The notes below the pieces were generated by a model. That model was not told the DNA's origin and did not search any database. It worked only from the letters and a program-made list of their open reading frames with translations. A DNA stretch of 64,000 nucleotides from Elephas maximus indicus (taxonomy: Eukaryota; Chordata; Mammalia; Proboscidea; Elephantidae), in assembly GCF_024166365.1 (NCBI RefSeq), contig NC_064842.1, positions 27,685,001-27,749,000 of the forward strand, in the 5' to 3' direction. A program made the translations under genes and the position numbers. This document shows, in pieces, positions 33,928 to 45,360 of this stretch. Each line of letters starts with the position of its first letter. The first letter of the stretch is position 1.

Positions 33928-34138
33928 GGAACCCTGGTGGTGCAGTGCTTAAGCACTTGGCTGCTAACTAAAAGGTCAGCGGTTCAAATCCACCAACTGC
34001 TCCTTGGGAGAAAGATGTAGCAGTTTGTTTCCATAAAGATTACAGCCTTGGAAACCCTATGGGGGACGTTGTATTCATCCTATGGGGTCACTATAAGCTG
34101 TAATCAACTTAGTGGCAAAGGGTTTGGTTTTGGTTTTC
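33928..34138 (+). repeat. AfroSINE copy, full length
   Basis: Forward from gggaaccctggtggtgcagtgc through ggtcagcggttcaaatccacc, gataaagattacagcc, gggtcactataagctg to a GT-rich tail. No clean TSD identified. Confidence 0.9.
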
Positions 34139-34689
34139 GAGAACAGCAGGCTGCAGCCCTGAAGGAAAAGGAAAGAACAACCATGCGGGGAGGGGAGACA
34201 GGCCTAAGGGCCACACTACTGGGCCAGGGATTTGGTTGATGGGCAGGATCCCTGAGATCTTGAGTGCACGGGGAGAAAGAAGAAGATTCAAGGAAAGACC
34301 ACGACATGAGAGGGGATTCACAAACCGAAGACCCAGAGGTTAGGCAGACGGGCGTGGCTTGTTGCAGGGAATTAATAAATGAGAAAAAGGGCTTTGATCC
34401 CATTAAGAGATTTTACTAGTGCACAGCTCATTACTCAAGGTCAACTTCTCTCCAGCATCTGCCTGCTTTTTTGGTCATTCTCTAGTGCCTTAAGTTATTA
34501 CTTTTTAAAAATATTTTGTGCATATTTTATTATTTTATCTGCAGGACAATTAGTTTAACCAAACTACTATACCATTACTGAAAGTAAGACTTCTTTTATT
34601 ATTTTCTAAAAATTCAAGATGTTGTCTGTCTTCTTTAGCAAATCTATCTTGCTAGATATGCGTTCTGTTAGTTCTGATGTATACCCCTC
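34139..34689. other. Unassigned interval
   Basis: No gene recognised. Minus-strand ORFs of 70-99 codons overlap the SINE tail and are not supported. Confidence 0.35.
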
Positions 34690-35139
34690 TTTTTGGACAC
34701 TAGGTAGATGACATTGAGTTGACTCTAACGCATGGTGACCTTATGTGCAAAAGAACAAAATGTTGCCTGGTCCTGTGTCATCCTCACGACCACCAGCATG
34801 TCTTGTGTGTCCATAGTTGTGGCTGTTGTGCCAGTCCGTCTCACTAAGGGACTCCCTCACCCTCAGTGGCCCTCCCTTTCACTAAATACGATGTCCTCCT
34901 CTAGCAACTGATCCCTTCTGATGATGTGTCCAAAACAAGTGAGCTGGACAATGTTCTGTTGTGATCTGTAGTTTTCATTGGCTAATATTTGGAAGTAGAT
35001 CACCAGACCTTTCTTCCTAGTCTGTCTGGAAGCATCACTGAAATACCAGCATAGGTGACCCTGCTGGTATTTGAAATACTGGTGGCATAGCTTCCGGAAT
35101 CACAGTAACATGCAAGCCACCACAGTACGACAAACTGAT
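34690..35139 (-). mobile_element. Non-autonomous RTE derivative, complete
   Basis: Reverse copy: the RTE 3' end at the left (gatgacattgagttgactct), the junction at about 34945 (gtgagct/ggacaatgttctgttg), then the RTE 5' end at the right (ggtggcatagcttcc; cacagtacgacaaactgata). It shares the deletion junction with 17701-18148, supporting a true subfamily. Confidence 0.82.
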
Positions 35140-35322
35140 AGCCCAAACCAAAAAACCAAACCTGTTGCCGTCAAGTTGATTCTGATTCATAGTGACCCTA
35201 TTGGACAGAGTAGAACTGCCCCACAGGGTTTCCAAGGAGCACCTGGTGGATTCAAACTGCTGACTTTTTGGTTAACAGACATAGCTCTTAACCACTAAGC
35301 CACCAGAGTTTCCATGTGGACA
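35140..35322 (-). repeat. AfroSINE copy
   Basis: Reverse copy from the A/C-rich tail and ttgccgtcaagttgattctg to aagccaccagagtttcc. It directly abuts the RTE derivative's 5' end, so it may have used that end as its target. Confidence 0.9.
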
Positions 35323-35384
35323 GTAGTTCTCCTTAAATAAGATGTATATTCTTTGTTAGTTTATTGGGGCTCTGCTCAGATATT

Positions 35385-35585
35385 AAGGAGTCCAAGTGGT
35401 ACAGTGGTTAAGCACTCTGCTACTAAATGAAGGTTGGCAGTTCAAACCCACCAGCTGCTCCACAGGAGAAAGGCCTAACAGTCTGCTTCCATAAAGATTA
35501 CAGCCTTGGGAACCCTATGGGTAGTTACACTCTGTCCTATAGGGTTGCTATGAGTCTAGATCAACTCACTGGCAATGGATTTTTT
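35385..35585 (+). repeat. AfroSINE copy, full length
   Basis: Forward from aaggagtccaagtggtacagtgg to aactcactggcaatgg. The flanks share a gctct...gatatt motif with a 4-bp difference, a possible decayed TSD. Confidence 0.88.
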
Positions 35586-35834
35586 GGCGGGGTGAGGGAG
35601 GCTCTGATATTGGAATACCCAATTGGGTAGCTACCCTTCATTGAATGAAAGCTGAGGCAGTCTCTACTCCTATGGTTGGCAGTGTAGAAGCAGGCAGGTT
35701 AACAATCCCATTGAAGACGATGGACGAAGCCTTTATATTCTGTTTCTTCTTACTTTCGTAGACCAAGGATCAGTTAAGACGGCATTGTGTGAGCTTTGTA
35801 CTTGTTATTTATTGCTGCATAACGATATTACCAT

Positions 35835-36505
35835 TGTGATCATTAAGGTTGTGTGTCAACTTGGCTGGGATATGATTCTCAGTGGTTTAGCAGTTATGAT
35901 GTACTTTGGCAGTCGTGTAATGATGTGATCACCTCTGTGATGTGATCTGATATAATGTGATCACCTCTATGATAAGTTCTGCTATCAGTGGCCAATCAAT
36001 TGAAAGGGAGTTTCCTTGGGGGTGTGGCCTGCATCCAATATATATGTGGACTTTCTGGCAAAGCTTGCTGGCTTTTGCTCTATTCTGGATCCTGCATTTG
36101 GCTTGTTAGTATCTGACCTCTGGTTCTTGGAACTTGGGCCAGCAGCCTACTGTCTTACTTGCTGATCTTGGATTTATCCTGTGACCCAGCAGCCTTTCAT
36201 CTGACCTGTGAATCTTGGGTTTGTCAGCTCCTGCAACTATGGGAGTCAGGAGAAGCCTTCAGCCTGATGCCTGACCCATGGACTTGGGGCTTGCCAGCCT
36301 CTACAACCGGGTGAGCCATTTCCTTGAGATAAATCTCTCTCTTTCTCTCTTTCACTCTCTCTTTCTCTCTTTCTCTCCTTCTCTCTTTCTCTCTTTCTTT
36401 CATCTATCTATCTATCATCTGTCTGTCTGTCTATCTATCATCTATCTATTGACATATATATGCACTTCACTGGTTTTGCTTCTCTAGAGGACCCAGCCTG
36501 AGACA
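35835..36505 (+). repeat. Solo LTR (MaLR-like), 671 bp
   Basis: Starts tgtgatcattaagg, with gtgtgtcaacttggctggg. Ends ctctagaggacccagcctgagaca (TG...CA). The flanks ACCAT (35830-35834) and ACCAC (36506-36510) are a 5-bp duplication with one change. Contains a long simple-sequence tract in its 3' third. A reverse fragment of the same family is at 16920-17255. Confidence 0.78.
36334..36450 (+). repeat. (CTTT/CTCT)n - (TATC)n - (GTCT)n compound tract
   Basis: About 117 bp of tctctctttctctctttc repeats moving into catctatctatctatc and gtctgtctgtct. Part of the LTR. Likely length-variable between individuals. Confidence 0.9.
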
Positions 36506-37035
36506 ACCACAAACTTAGTGGTTTAAATAAACACACATTTACTATCTCACAGTTTCTGTGAGTCAGGAGTATAGGTACAGCTAGGCTGGATCCTTTGTTT
36601 CAGTGTCTCACAAAACTGCAATCGAGGTATCGGGGGGGTTTGGGCTCATGTGAGACACTGCTTCCAAGCTCACTGGTTGTTGGCAGCATTCAATTCTTTC
36701 CGGGCTGTCAGACTGAGGACTGGAGTTTCTTGCTGGTTGTAGGCTAGAGGCTGCTCTCAGTTTCTTGTCATGTAGATCTTCCCAACATAGTCATTTGCTT
36801 CCTCAAAGCCAGCGATGGAGAAAGAGGCTCCTCAAAAGATAGGCATTGCATTCTAATGTGACATAATCACATACACATGACAATGTGCATCCTGTCACCT
36901 AAACCGTATTCTGTTGGAAAGAATCCAGTCACAAGTCCAACCCATACTCAAGGGGAGGGGACAAGACAAAGGTATGAATACCATGGGGACCATAGGGGCC
37001 ATCTTAGAGGCAGTCTGTCTGCTATAAGCATCTTT

Positions 37036-37890
37036 TTGGCTACTTGGGGTCAGGGAGACTAGACACACTCATGCATTCAAAGTCAACCTCACCACAGAAG
37101 GGTCCACAGAACTGAGCAGTACATGTTCTACCCAGGATCCTCTGCTTTATGGTCCTCATGCATGAGCCCCCTGATATTGGCCTCCAAGCTCTTTCTGAGC
37201 ACACAGAGCTGGCTACAACTCACCTCCACCTAACTGCTGCAGCGACTCGGCTCAGGCGAGGCATAGAGAGTGAAGTTAGGCATGAGCCTCACTTAGGTGC
37301 CACATCCCCAAATTCCCCATGTTTTTAAAAATAACATTGAACAGCTTCCACAGCTGAAATATTTCAAAAGTATTAAAATAAATTAGTATACCCTTAAATT
37401 ATGTAGGCATTAAGGAAGATTTTAGCATGGAAAAGTGTTCCATGAAAAAATCTGTATACAAAACACTAGATGTTTCAAATACGATTCTTTTTAAATTCAT
37501 GAGTATATGTGCATATAAATGTGAAATGTGTTTATCTCTGAGTGGTAAGGATGATTGTTGATTTTATATTTCTTCTTTTAACTTAGCAGAATCAAGAAAT
37601 ATAATGAAGTGTATCACTTTTGTTTTAAAGGAAAAATCTTTAGAAGTTTTTTGCTTATTTTTATTTTAGAGCATAAGCTATTTGAGATTAGAGAAAAAAA
37701 ACTTAAGTGTTATTTACGTATTCCCTAGAGAAACTCCCTTGGACATAATAGATTCTTAATAAATGTTTTTGAACAAATATTTTAATTTCAGGAGGCTTAA
37801 AACTAAATTTCAAGATTGTCTGTGGGAATATGCAAACAAAAAATACTAATTTACAGGCATTGTTAAAAAAAAAAACCTAAACTTAGACTC
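37036..37890. other. Unassigned AT-rich DNA
   Basis: About 850 bp without a recognisable gene or family. Many A/T runs. Confidence 0.4.
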
Positions 37891-37892
37891 TA

Positions 37893-38632
37893 CTTGAAGC
37901 ACTTACTGATGAATGTCAAAGACTACAACCCTCAGTATGGATTACACCTGAACATGAAGAAAACAAAAATCCTCACAACTGGACCAAAAAACACAATCAT
38001 GATAAATGAAGAAGAAATTGAAGTTGTCAATGATTTCATTCTACAGGGATGAACAATCAACATCTATGGAAGCAGCACTCAAGAAATCAAATGACATAAT
38101 GCATTGGGCAAATCTCCTGCAAAAGACCTCTTTAAAGTTTTAAAAATCAAAAATGTCACTTTGATCACTAAGGTGCACCTGATCCAAGCCATGGTCTTTA
38201 CAATAGCCTCATATGCATGTGAAACCTGGACAATGAAAAAGGAAGAAAGAAGAAGAACTGTTGCATTTGAATTAGGTGTTGGCAAAGAATGTAGAATATA
38301 GCATGGACTGCCAGAAGAACAAACAAATCAATCTCAGAAGAAATACAACCAGAATGCTCCTTAGAAGCAAGAGTGGTGAGACTTTGGCTCGCTTACTTTG
38401 GATATGTCATTAGGAAAGATCAGTCATTAGAAAAGGACGTCATGTTTGGTAAACTAGAGGGTAAGTGAAAGTGAAGGAAACCCTCATGAGATGGATTGAC
38501 ACAACAGCTATAACACTGCACTAAAACATACCAACAATCGTAAAGATGGCACAAGACTGGGCAATGTTTAGTTCTGTTATTCATAAGATCATCACGCACT
38601 GGAGCCGACTCCACGACAACTAAAAACAACAA
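37893..38632 (+). mobile_element. RTE LINE 3' end, plus strand
   Basis: tgaagcacttactgatgaatg, gaaaacaaaaatcctcacaactgg, through to gccgactccacgacaactaaaaacaacaac. About 740 bp of ORF2 C-terminal region and 3' end, 5' truncated, with frameshifts (short ORF 38104-38301 holds the AKDLFKVL and ACETWTMKK segments). Confidence 0.85.
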
Positions 38633-38739
38633 CTTCTTCTAATGAGCACCCTCCCGCAAATGCAGTCAATAATTATACCACAAGGGTGCAGATGTTAAGG
38701 GTGGCGGATTGCATGACTGTTGGTTAAGAACTGTCTGTT

Positions 38740-40872
38740 GTTATGCTGTTGTTAGGTGGCATCAAGTTGGTTTCAACTTATAGTACTTATATGTACGACA
38801 GAACGAAACACTGCCCTGTCCAGCACCATCCTTACAATTGTTGCCATGTTCCAGCCCTTGTGGCAGCCACTGCGTCAATCCATCTCGTTGAGGGTCTTCC
38901 TCTTTTTCACTGACCCTCTATTTTACCATGCATGACGTCCTTCTCCAGGGACTAGTCCTTCTCCAGGGACTAGTCCCTCCTGATAACTTGTCCAAAGTAT
39001 GTGAGATGAAGTCTTGCCATCCTTACTTCTAAGGAGCATTCAAGCTGTACTTCTTCCAAGACAGATTTATTCTTTCTTTTGGCAGTCCATGATATATTCA
39101 ATATTCTTCACCAACACTGTAATTCAAAGGCATCAATTTTTCTCCAGTCTTCCTTATTCATTGTTCAACTTTAGCATGCGTATGAGGCCATTGAAAATAC
39201 CATGGCTTGGGTCAGGCACACCTTAGTCCTCAAAGTGACATCTTTGTTTTTTACACTTTAAAGAGGTCTTTTGCAGCAGCTTTGCCCAATGCAGTCTGTT
39301 TTCTGGTTTCTTGGCTGCTGCTTCCATGGGCATTGATTGTGGATTCAAGTAAAATGAAATCCTTGACAAATTCAATCTTTTCTCCTTTTATCATGATGTT
39401 GCTTATTGGTCCAGTTGTGAGGATTTTTGTTTTCTTTACTTTGAGGTGTAATCCATACTGAAGGCTGTAGTTTTTGATCTTCATCAGTAAGTGCTTCAAG
39501 TCCGCTTCGCTTTCAGCAAGCAAGGTTGTGTCATCTGCATATCCCAGGTTGTTAATGAATCTTCAACCAATATTTTTTTCTCTCTCTATTTTTTATTGTG
39601 CTTTAAGTGAAAGTTTACAATTCAAGTCAGCTTCTCATACAAAGACTTATACACACGTTGTTATGTGACCCTAGATGCTCTACCTATAGTGTAACAGTGC
39701 ACTCCCCCTCTCCACCTTATATTTCCCACATCCATTCAACCAGCTCTGTTCTCCTCTGCCTTCTTATCTTGCCTCCAGACAGGAGCTGCCCACATAGTCT
39801 TATGTGTCTACTTGAGCTAAGAAGCACTCTCCTCACCAGTATCTTTTTTTGTCCTATAGCCCAGTCTAATCTTTGTCTGAAGAGTTGGCTTCAGGAATGG
39901 TTTTACCTTTGGGTTAACAGAGAGTCCGGGGACCATGTCCTCTGGGGTCCCTCAAGTCTCAGTCAGACCATTAAGTCTGGTCTTTTTACTAGAATTTGAG
40001 GTCTGCATCCTACTTTTCTCCTGCTCCATCAGGGATTCTCTGTTGTGTCTTCAACCAATCTTGATGCCACCTTCTTCCTCATATAGTCCAGCTTCTTGGA
40101 TTATTTGCTCAGGATGCAGATTGAATAAGTATGGTAAAAGGATACAACCCTGACGCACACCTTTCCTGACTTTAAACCATGAAGGATCCCCTTGTTCTGT
40201 TAGAAAAACTGTCTCTTGGTCTATTTACAGGTTCCACATGAGCACAATGAAGTGTTCTGGAATTCTCATTCTTAACAATGTTACCCATAATTTGTTATGA
40301 TCCACACAGTCAAATGCCTTTGCATAGTCAATAAAACACAGGTAAACATCTTTCTGATATTCTGTGCTTTCGGCCAAGATCCATCTGATATCAGCAATGA
40401 TATCCCTCAGTTCACATTTCCTCTGAATCCAGCTTGAATTTTTGGCAGCTCCCTGTCTATGAACTATGTCAAATGTTTCTGAATTATCTTTAGCAATATT
40501 TTACTTACATGTGATATTAATGACATTGTTTGATAATTTCCATTTCTATTGAATCACCTTTCTTTGGAATGGGCATGCATATGAATCTCTTCCAGTGGGT
40601 TGGCCAGGTAGCTGCCTTCCAAATTTCTTGACATAGATGAGTGAGCACTTCCAGCACTGCATCTGTGTGCTAAAACATTTCAAGCGGTATTCTGTCAGTT
40701 CTTAGAGCCTTGTTTTTCACCAATGCCTCAGTGCAACTTGGACTTCTTCCTTCAATACTATTGGTTCTTGCTCAAATGCTGCTTCCTGAAATGGCTGAAG
40801 ATCAACAAATTATTTTTGGTACAGTTACTCTGTGTATTACTTCTGTCTACTTTTGATGCTTCCTGCATCCTC
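38740..40872 (-). mobile_element. RTE copy A, 3' segment (minus)
   Basis: The 3' end at left (gctgttgttaggtggcatc) continues through the C-terminal region and RT to tttgatgcttcctgcatcc at the right. The minus-strand frame 39251-39523 has LHLKVKKTKILTTGP and FILLESTINAHGSSSQE. It is interrupted by an L1 end. The segment stops at about 40872 where the plus-strand 5' part of the same element type begins. A 21-bp unit (ccttctccagggactagt) is duplicated at about 38939-38978. Confidence 0.88.
39572..40047 (-). mobile_element. L1 3' UTR end with 12-bp TSD, inside RTE
   Basis: The T-rich left end (attttttttctctctc) is the antisense A-tail. The body (caagtcagcttctcatacaaag; ctgcccacatagtcttatgtgtc; gagctaagaagcac) recurs at 52676-53600. 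TCTTCAACCAAT at 39560-39571 and 40048-40059 flanks the insert, and the RTE sequence resumes exactly. Confidence 0.9.
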
Positions 40873-41001
40873 CAGTTGAAGAGGAATGGTTTCAAATTCA
40901 TTTTAAAAAATAACATTTCAAAATCTACCTTGAAGTACAACACTGTCAGTGATAGGATAATATCCATCCATATACCCACAAGGAAGACCACGTAATATGA
41001 C

Positions 41002-41526
41002 TGTTATGGACTGAATTGTGTCCCACAAAAATAACATGTGTCAACTTGGCTAGTCCATGACTTCCAGTATTGTGTGATTGTCCACCATTTTGTCATCTGG
41101 TGTGATTTTCCTATGTGTTATAAATTCTAACTCTATAATGTTAATGAGATGGGATTAATGGCAGTTATGATAATGAAGCAGAACTTAATCTACCAGATTA
41201 GGTTGTGTCTTAAACTGATCTCTTTTGAGACATAAAAGAGAGAAGCAAGAAGACAGACATGGGGACATTGTACCACCACGAAAGAAGTACCAGGAGCATA
41301 GCACATCTTTTGGACTTAAGGGTCCTGTGCTGAGAAGCTCCTCGACCAGGGAAGATTGATGACAAGGAGCTTCCTCCAGAGTCAAAAGGGAGAGAAAACT
41401 TTCCCCTGGTGTTGGCTCCCTGAATTCGAACTTCTAGCCTCCTAGACTGTGAGAGGATACATCTCCCTTTGTTAAAGCCATCCACTTGTTGTATTTCTGT
41501 TATAGCAGCATTAGATGACTAAGACA
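41002..41526 (+). repeat. Lineage-specific LTR, forward copy of inverted pair
   Basis: Starts TGTTATGGACTGAATTGTG and ends ctagatgactaagaca style (gcattagatgactaagaca). The same LTR family is at 60733-61242. It begins right after ATGAC (40997-41001). No internal gene. Confidence 0.85.
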
Positions 41527-41887
41527 GTCCTTGTCATCAATCTTCCCTCAGTCTAGTAGCTCCTCAAAGCAGGAACTTCAGGCTTAAAGGACACTCTCTG
41601 CTCCCAGCACTGCTTTCTTGGTGTTATAAAGTCCCCCTTCTCCCTACTTGCTTCTCTTATATCTCAAAAGAGATTGGTTTAAGATACAACCTAATCTTGT
41701 AAATTGAGCCCTGCCTCATTAAAGTAACTGCCGATAATCCCACCTCATTAACATCATAGAGACAGGATTTACAACACATAGGAAAATCGCATCAGATGAC
41801 AAAATGATGGAAAATCACACAATACTGGGAATCGTGGCCTAGCCAAGGTGACAGATATATTTGGGGGACACAATTCACTCCATGACA
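41527..41887 (-). repeat. Same LTR family, 3'-truncated, reverse copy
   Basis: Reads gtccttgtcatcaatcttccc through tctcaaaagagattggtttaagatacaacc to acacaattcactccatgaca, the reverse complement of the LTR 5' three quarters. The LTR 3' end is missing. Directly joined to the forward copy. ATGAC follows at 41888-41892. Confidence 0.85.
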
Positions 41888-42317
41888 ATGACTATTATTC
41901 AAATTTATACACCAATCACTAATGCCAAAGATGGAGAAATTGAAGATTTTTGCTAATGTCTACAGTCTGAAATTGATGAAACATGCAACCAAAATGCATT
42001 GATAATTACTGGTCATTGGAGAACTCTAAAGTTGGAAAGAAACAGAAAGGATCAGTAGTTGGAAAATATGGCCTTGGTGATAGAAACGATGCTGGAGATC
42101 ACATGATAGAATTTTGCAAGACCAATGACCTATTCATCGGAAATACCTTTTCTCAACAACGTAAATGGCAACTGTACACATGGACCTCACCAGGTGAAAT
42201 ACACAAGAATCAAATCAACTACATCTGTGGAAAGAGGTGATGGAGAAGCTCAGTAACATCAGGCAGAACAAGGCAAAAAAAAGGGCTGACTGCAGAACAG
42301 ACCATCAATTTACTCAT

Positions 42318-42486
42318 AAAAAGAGAAAACCAAACCCAGTGCCATCGAGTCGATTCCGATTTGTAGCGACCCTATAGGACAGAGTAGAACTGCCCCATAG
42401 AGTTTCCAAGGAGTGCCTGGCGGATTTGAACTGCCAACCCTTTGGTTAGCAGCCATAGCACTTTACCACTACGCCACCAGGGTTCC
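42318..42486 (-). repeat. AfroSINE copy in the RTE
   Basis: Reverse copy from aaaaccaaacccagtgccatc to tacgccaccagggttcc. The RTE sequence continues on both sides (accatcaatttactcat / caatttgcgccatatgc), with caattt shared at the two edges. Confidence 0.88.
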
Positions 42487-42955
42487 AATTTGCGCCATAT
42501 GCAAGTTTAAATTGAAGCTGAAGAAAATTAAAACAAGTCCATGAGAGCCAAAGTATGACCTTGAGTATATCCCACCGGAATTTACAGACCGTCTCAAGAA
42601 CAGATTTGACGCATTGAACACTAAGGACTGAAGACCAGGCAAGTTGTGGGATGACATCAAAGACATCATCATGAAGAAAGCAAAAAGTCATTAAAAAGAC
42701 AGGAAAGAAAGAAGAGACCAAAATGGATGTCAAAAGAGACTCTGAAGCTTGCTCTTGCACATAGAGTAGCTAAAGTGAATGAAAGAACTGATCAGGTTAA
42801 AGAGCTGAACAGAAGATTTCAAAGGGCAGCTTGAGAAGACAATCATTGTAATGAAATGCGCAAAGACCAGAGTTAAAAAACCAAAAGGGAAGAACACACA
42901 TGGTTATTCTCAAGCTGAAAGAACTGAGGAAAAATTCAAGCCTCGAGTTGCAAAA

Positions 42956-45220
42956 GAATGGTTTAAAAAAATGAAAATCTCAGGTGACACAGTATTTCTT
43001 GTTTTAATCCCGGTTTTAACTGCAGTTCCTGGTATAACTTTTGAAATGGTTATTAATAGTAGAAAAGCTGGTGGAATTGTAGTTACCCCTCCTGTTTTGG
43101 TTCACCACTATAGTAGCTGGTAATGAGTATTGAATGATTTTGAGCTTTTGGATGGAGGAGGAACAATAAGGAGCCATATAAGTAACCCTTGTATAATTAT
43201 TTACTATAAATGAATCCTTGCTTTTTTTTTTTAATTACTTTTCCAAAATAAACTGTTACTCACCAAGGGTGGGTGGTAAGAGAGTTTTTTTACGAAGAGC
43301 ATTAAACAGTAATATATCACAATATGTTTATAAGTTACTATTTCAGCATTGTGCTTTAATGCATCTATTATTTTTAAGGATGATGGGGCTAAGCATAATC
43401 TGAATCTTATTTTGCAGAGGTGTATACTGAAGCACAGAAAGAGGCTAAATAAATTTTACAAGATTATTTGGAAAGTGAGTGGTCCATCAATTACTAGATA
43501 TTAACATATTTGTTCAACGTACATGTGTAAGTTTGGTCAAGACCATTTTTCTTCCTACTCAAAGGTTTCTTGATCCCTAAGGGGAAAAAAAGTAACAACC
43601 AATTAGAGAATTGGTCTTTTCCTTTTCTTTCTATGATTCTAAGATTTTATGATGACTAGTTTAGCTTCACCATTCTAGTCTACTCTTTACCCAACAAGTG
43701 TGTCAGGACCCATGAAAGTGCTAGAAGTCTCAGCTGAGTAACAAAGCCAACCACTCAAGTCATGATGCTAGCAAGACTTCATTGGTGTATGTCATCTTGT
43801 TGGGTGTCCTCTGTACATGTGGCTTCAGCCCCAGTCCCTTTGATTCAGTCAGCTGTTGCATTTTCATACATTTATTATCCTTAAAAAAAAAAATGACAGC
43901 CTGTCATGTCCTGGACACCATGCTAAATCCTGGCTGAAGGATGGGAGTGATAAAACCAAAATCAAGTAGAGACAGAGTATTTACTGCAGAGGAATTTTTT
44001 TCATTTTACTTTCACTTTATAAACATGCCCCTCCCTGTGCCTTTTTCTACCATGTCCCTACCTGGAAGTTGCACTGGATCCATACAACCTGTAATTGTAA
44101 TCTGGCTCCACACGGGCAAAAAAGCAGTCATCCTATTTCCCTCATTCCTCTCTTTTCTTGCGCTTTCGTCTCTCTCTTTATTATTGAGGTCATTTTTTTT
44201 AAAGGTTGAACTTGATTTTCCTTCTCCATCAGCAAGTGTACACACAAATTGATATGAAGTTCTATCACTCTCTTCTAGGAGTGCCTAAATTAACTCTTAC
44301 TCACAGAAAAACATGTTTGGGAAGTATTACTTTAGATTAAGGAAACATTCTTTTGGCTAATGAGGAAACACAGGGAAGTGTGGAGAAGAAGACAGAATCG
44401 GTCAGTTATTATTAAAAATTCCTTGCATGCCTCTGAAGACCTATTTTGTGCATACATGATTATATACAAAACATATTTTATTGGATAGGGATAATCTGGG
44501 ATATACATTTTTTAGCATCCTCTTTATTTAGCATGGTGTTGTGACATTTGCCAACAAAAATTACATTTTTTAGAACATGTATTAAAGTCTACCTTTGAAT
44601 TGCTTTCAGACATTTCCCCTAATTTATAACTTGGAGGAAAAAAAATGCAATTATTTATGGTCATCCCTAAACTTTGCAAATTCTAACTCCACACTCTGAA
44701 TTTTTGGATCACTAAAATTAAAGTTAAAAAAAATAACTGTACTGAAAGGCTAGTATCACTGTAGATTTTAAGGTAAACCGAAAATGTCGGTATTTTATTT
44801 AATTTAATGGAGAGCAGTGGTGTGCTCTATCATGAATACCAAAATGGAGCTAAAAATAACAACTATAGTTGAGTAAGATCGCAGAAGATGTCCCAAGACC
44901 AGATGACGAAACATGATAGCAAGTTCCTCTGCAGTTTGCGAATAGACTTGCGTGCTCTATTGGAAAAGTCTGGGTCTTCTGTTCAACCATGAAACAATAT
45001 CTAAGGTTTGTGTGGATTAGTGGCTGCGGAAGTGGTGATATAAGTAAAAATGATTAACTATAAATGAATATTTCTTTGATGACTTCAATAGTAAATGAAG
45101 AAAAAAAACCTTCAGAAGCATGTATTGTTGATCAAGAGCCTCAGAAACTTGTTTGCCTTGATAAAAGCAGGAAGTCATATATTTTTATTTACTTTCAAAA
45201 GAAATATAAGAGCTATGACT
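42956..45220. other. Unassigned AT-rich DNA, 2.3 kb
   Basis: No gene, exon or repeat recognised. ORFs of 61-103 codons (42851-43123 overlaps the RTE end; 43941-44252) are not supported by any domain. Confidence 0.4.
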
Positions 45221-45360
45221 AGAGCTGCAGTAAGCCAGAGGTTCATGCAAAGTAGAAAAAGCCCTGGACTGGGACCAGCTGGCCTGGATTCTGGTCCTCT
45301 TTTCCACTCTCTGAGTGACCTTGAACAGGTTACTTCACTTACCTGAGGTTCAGATTTTCC

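Larger units (their letters stand above)
35800..37035. repeat. Old repeat family Q, copy 4, split by an LTR
   Basis: tattgctgcataacgatattacc at the left resumes at 36506 with accacaaacttagtggtttaaa. The copy ends near cccatactcaaggggagggg (about 36940) and gaccataggggccatc. The LTR at 35835-36505 interrupts it. Confidence 0.6.
40873..42955 (+). mobile_element. RTE copy A, 5' segment (plus, inverted)
   Basis: Plus-strand RTE endonuclease region: gaagaggaatgg, accttgaagtacaacactgtcagtgatagg, then after a nested LTR insertion actattattcaaatttatac and gcattgataattactggtc (the site that reads GDWN in RTE; here altered). It ends in accaaaagggaagaacacac and cctcgagttgca (about 42955). The segment picks up almost where the minus segment to its left leaves off in the consensus order. 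The frames are broken. Confidence 0.85.

Noticed and set aside
36334-36450. Satellite or centromeric repeat
   Set aside because: A short compound microsatellite inside an LTR, not a higher-order tandem array.
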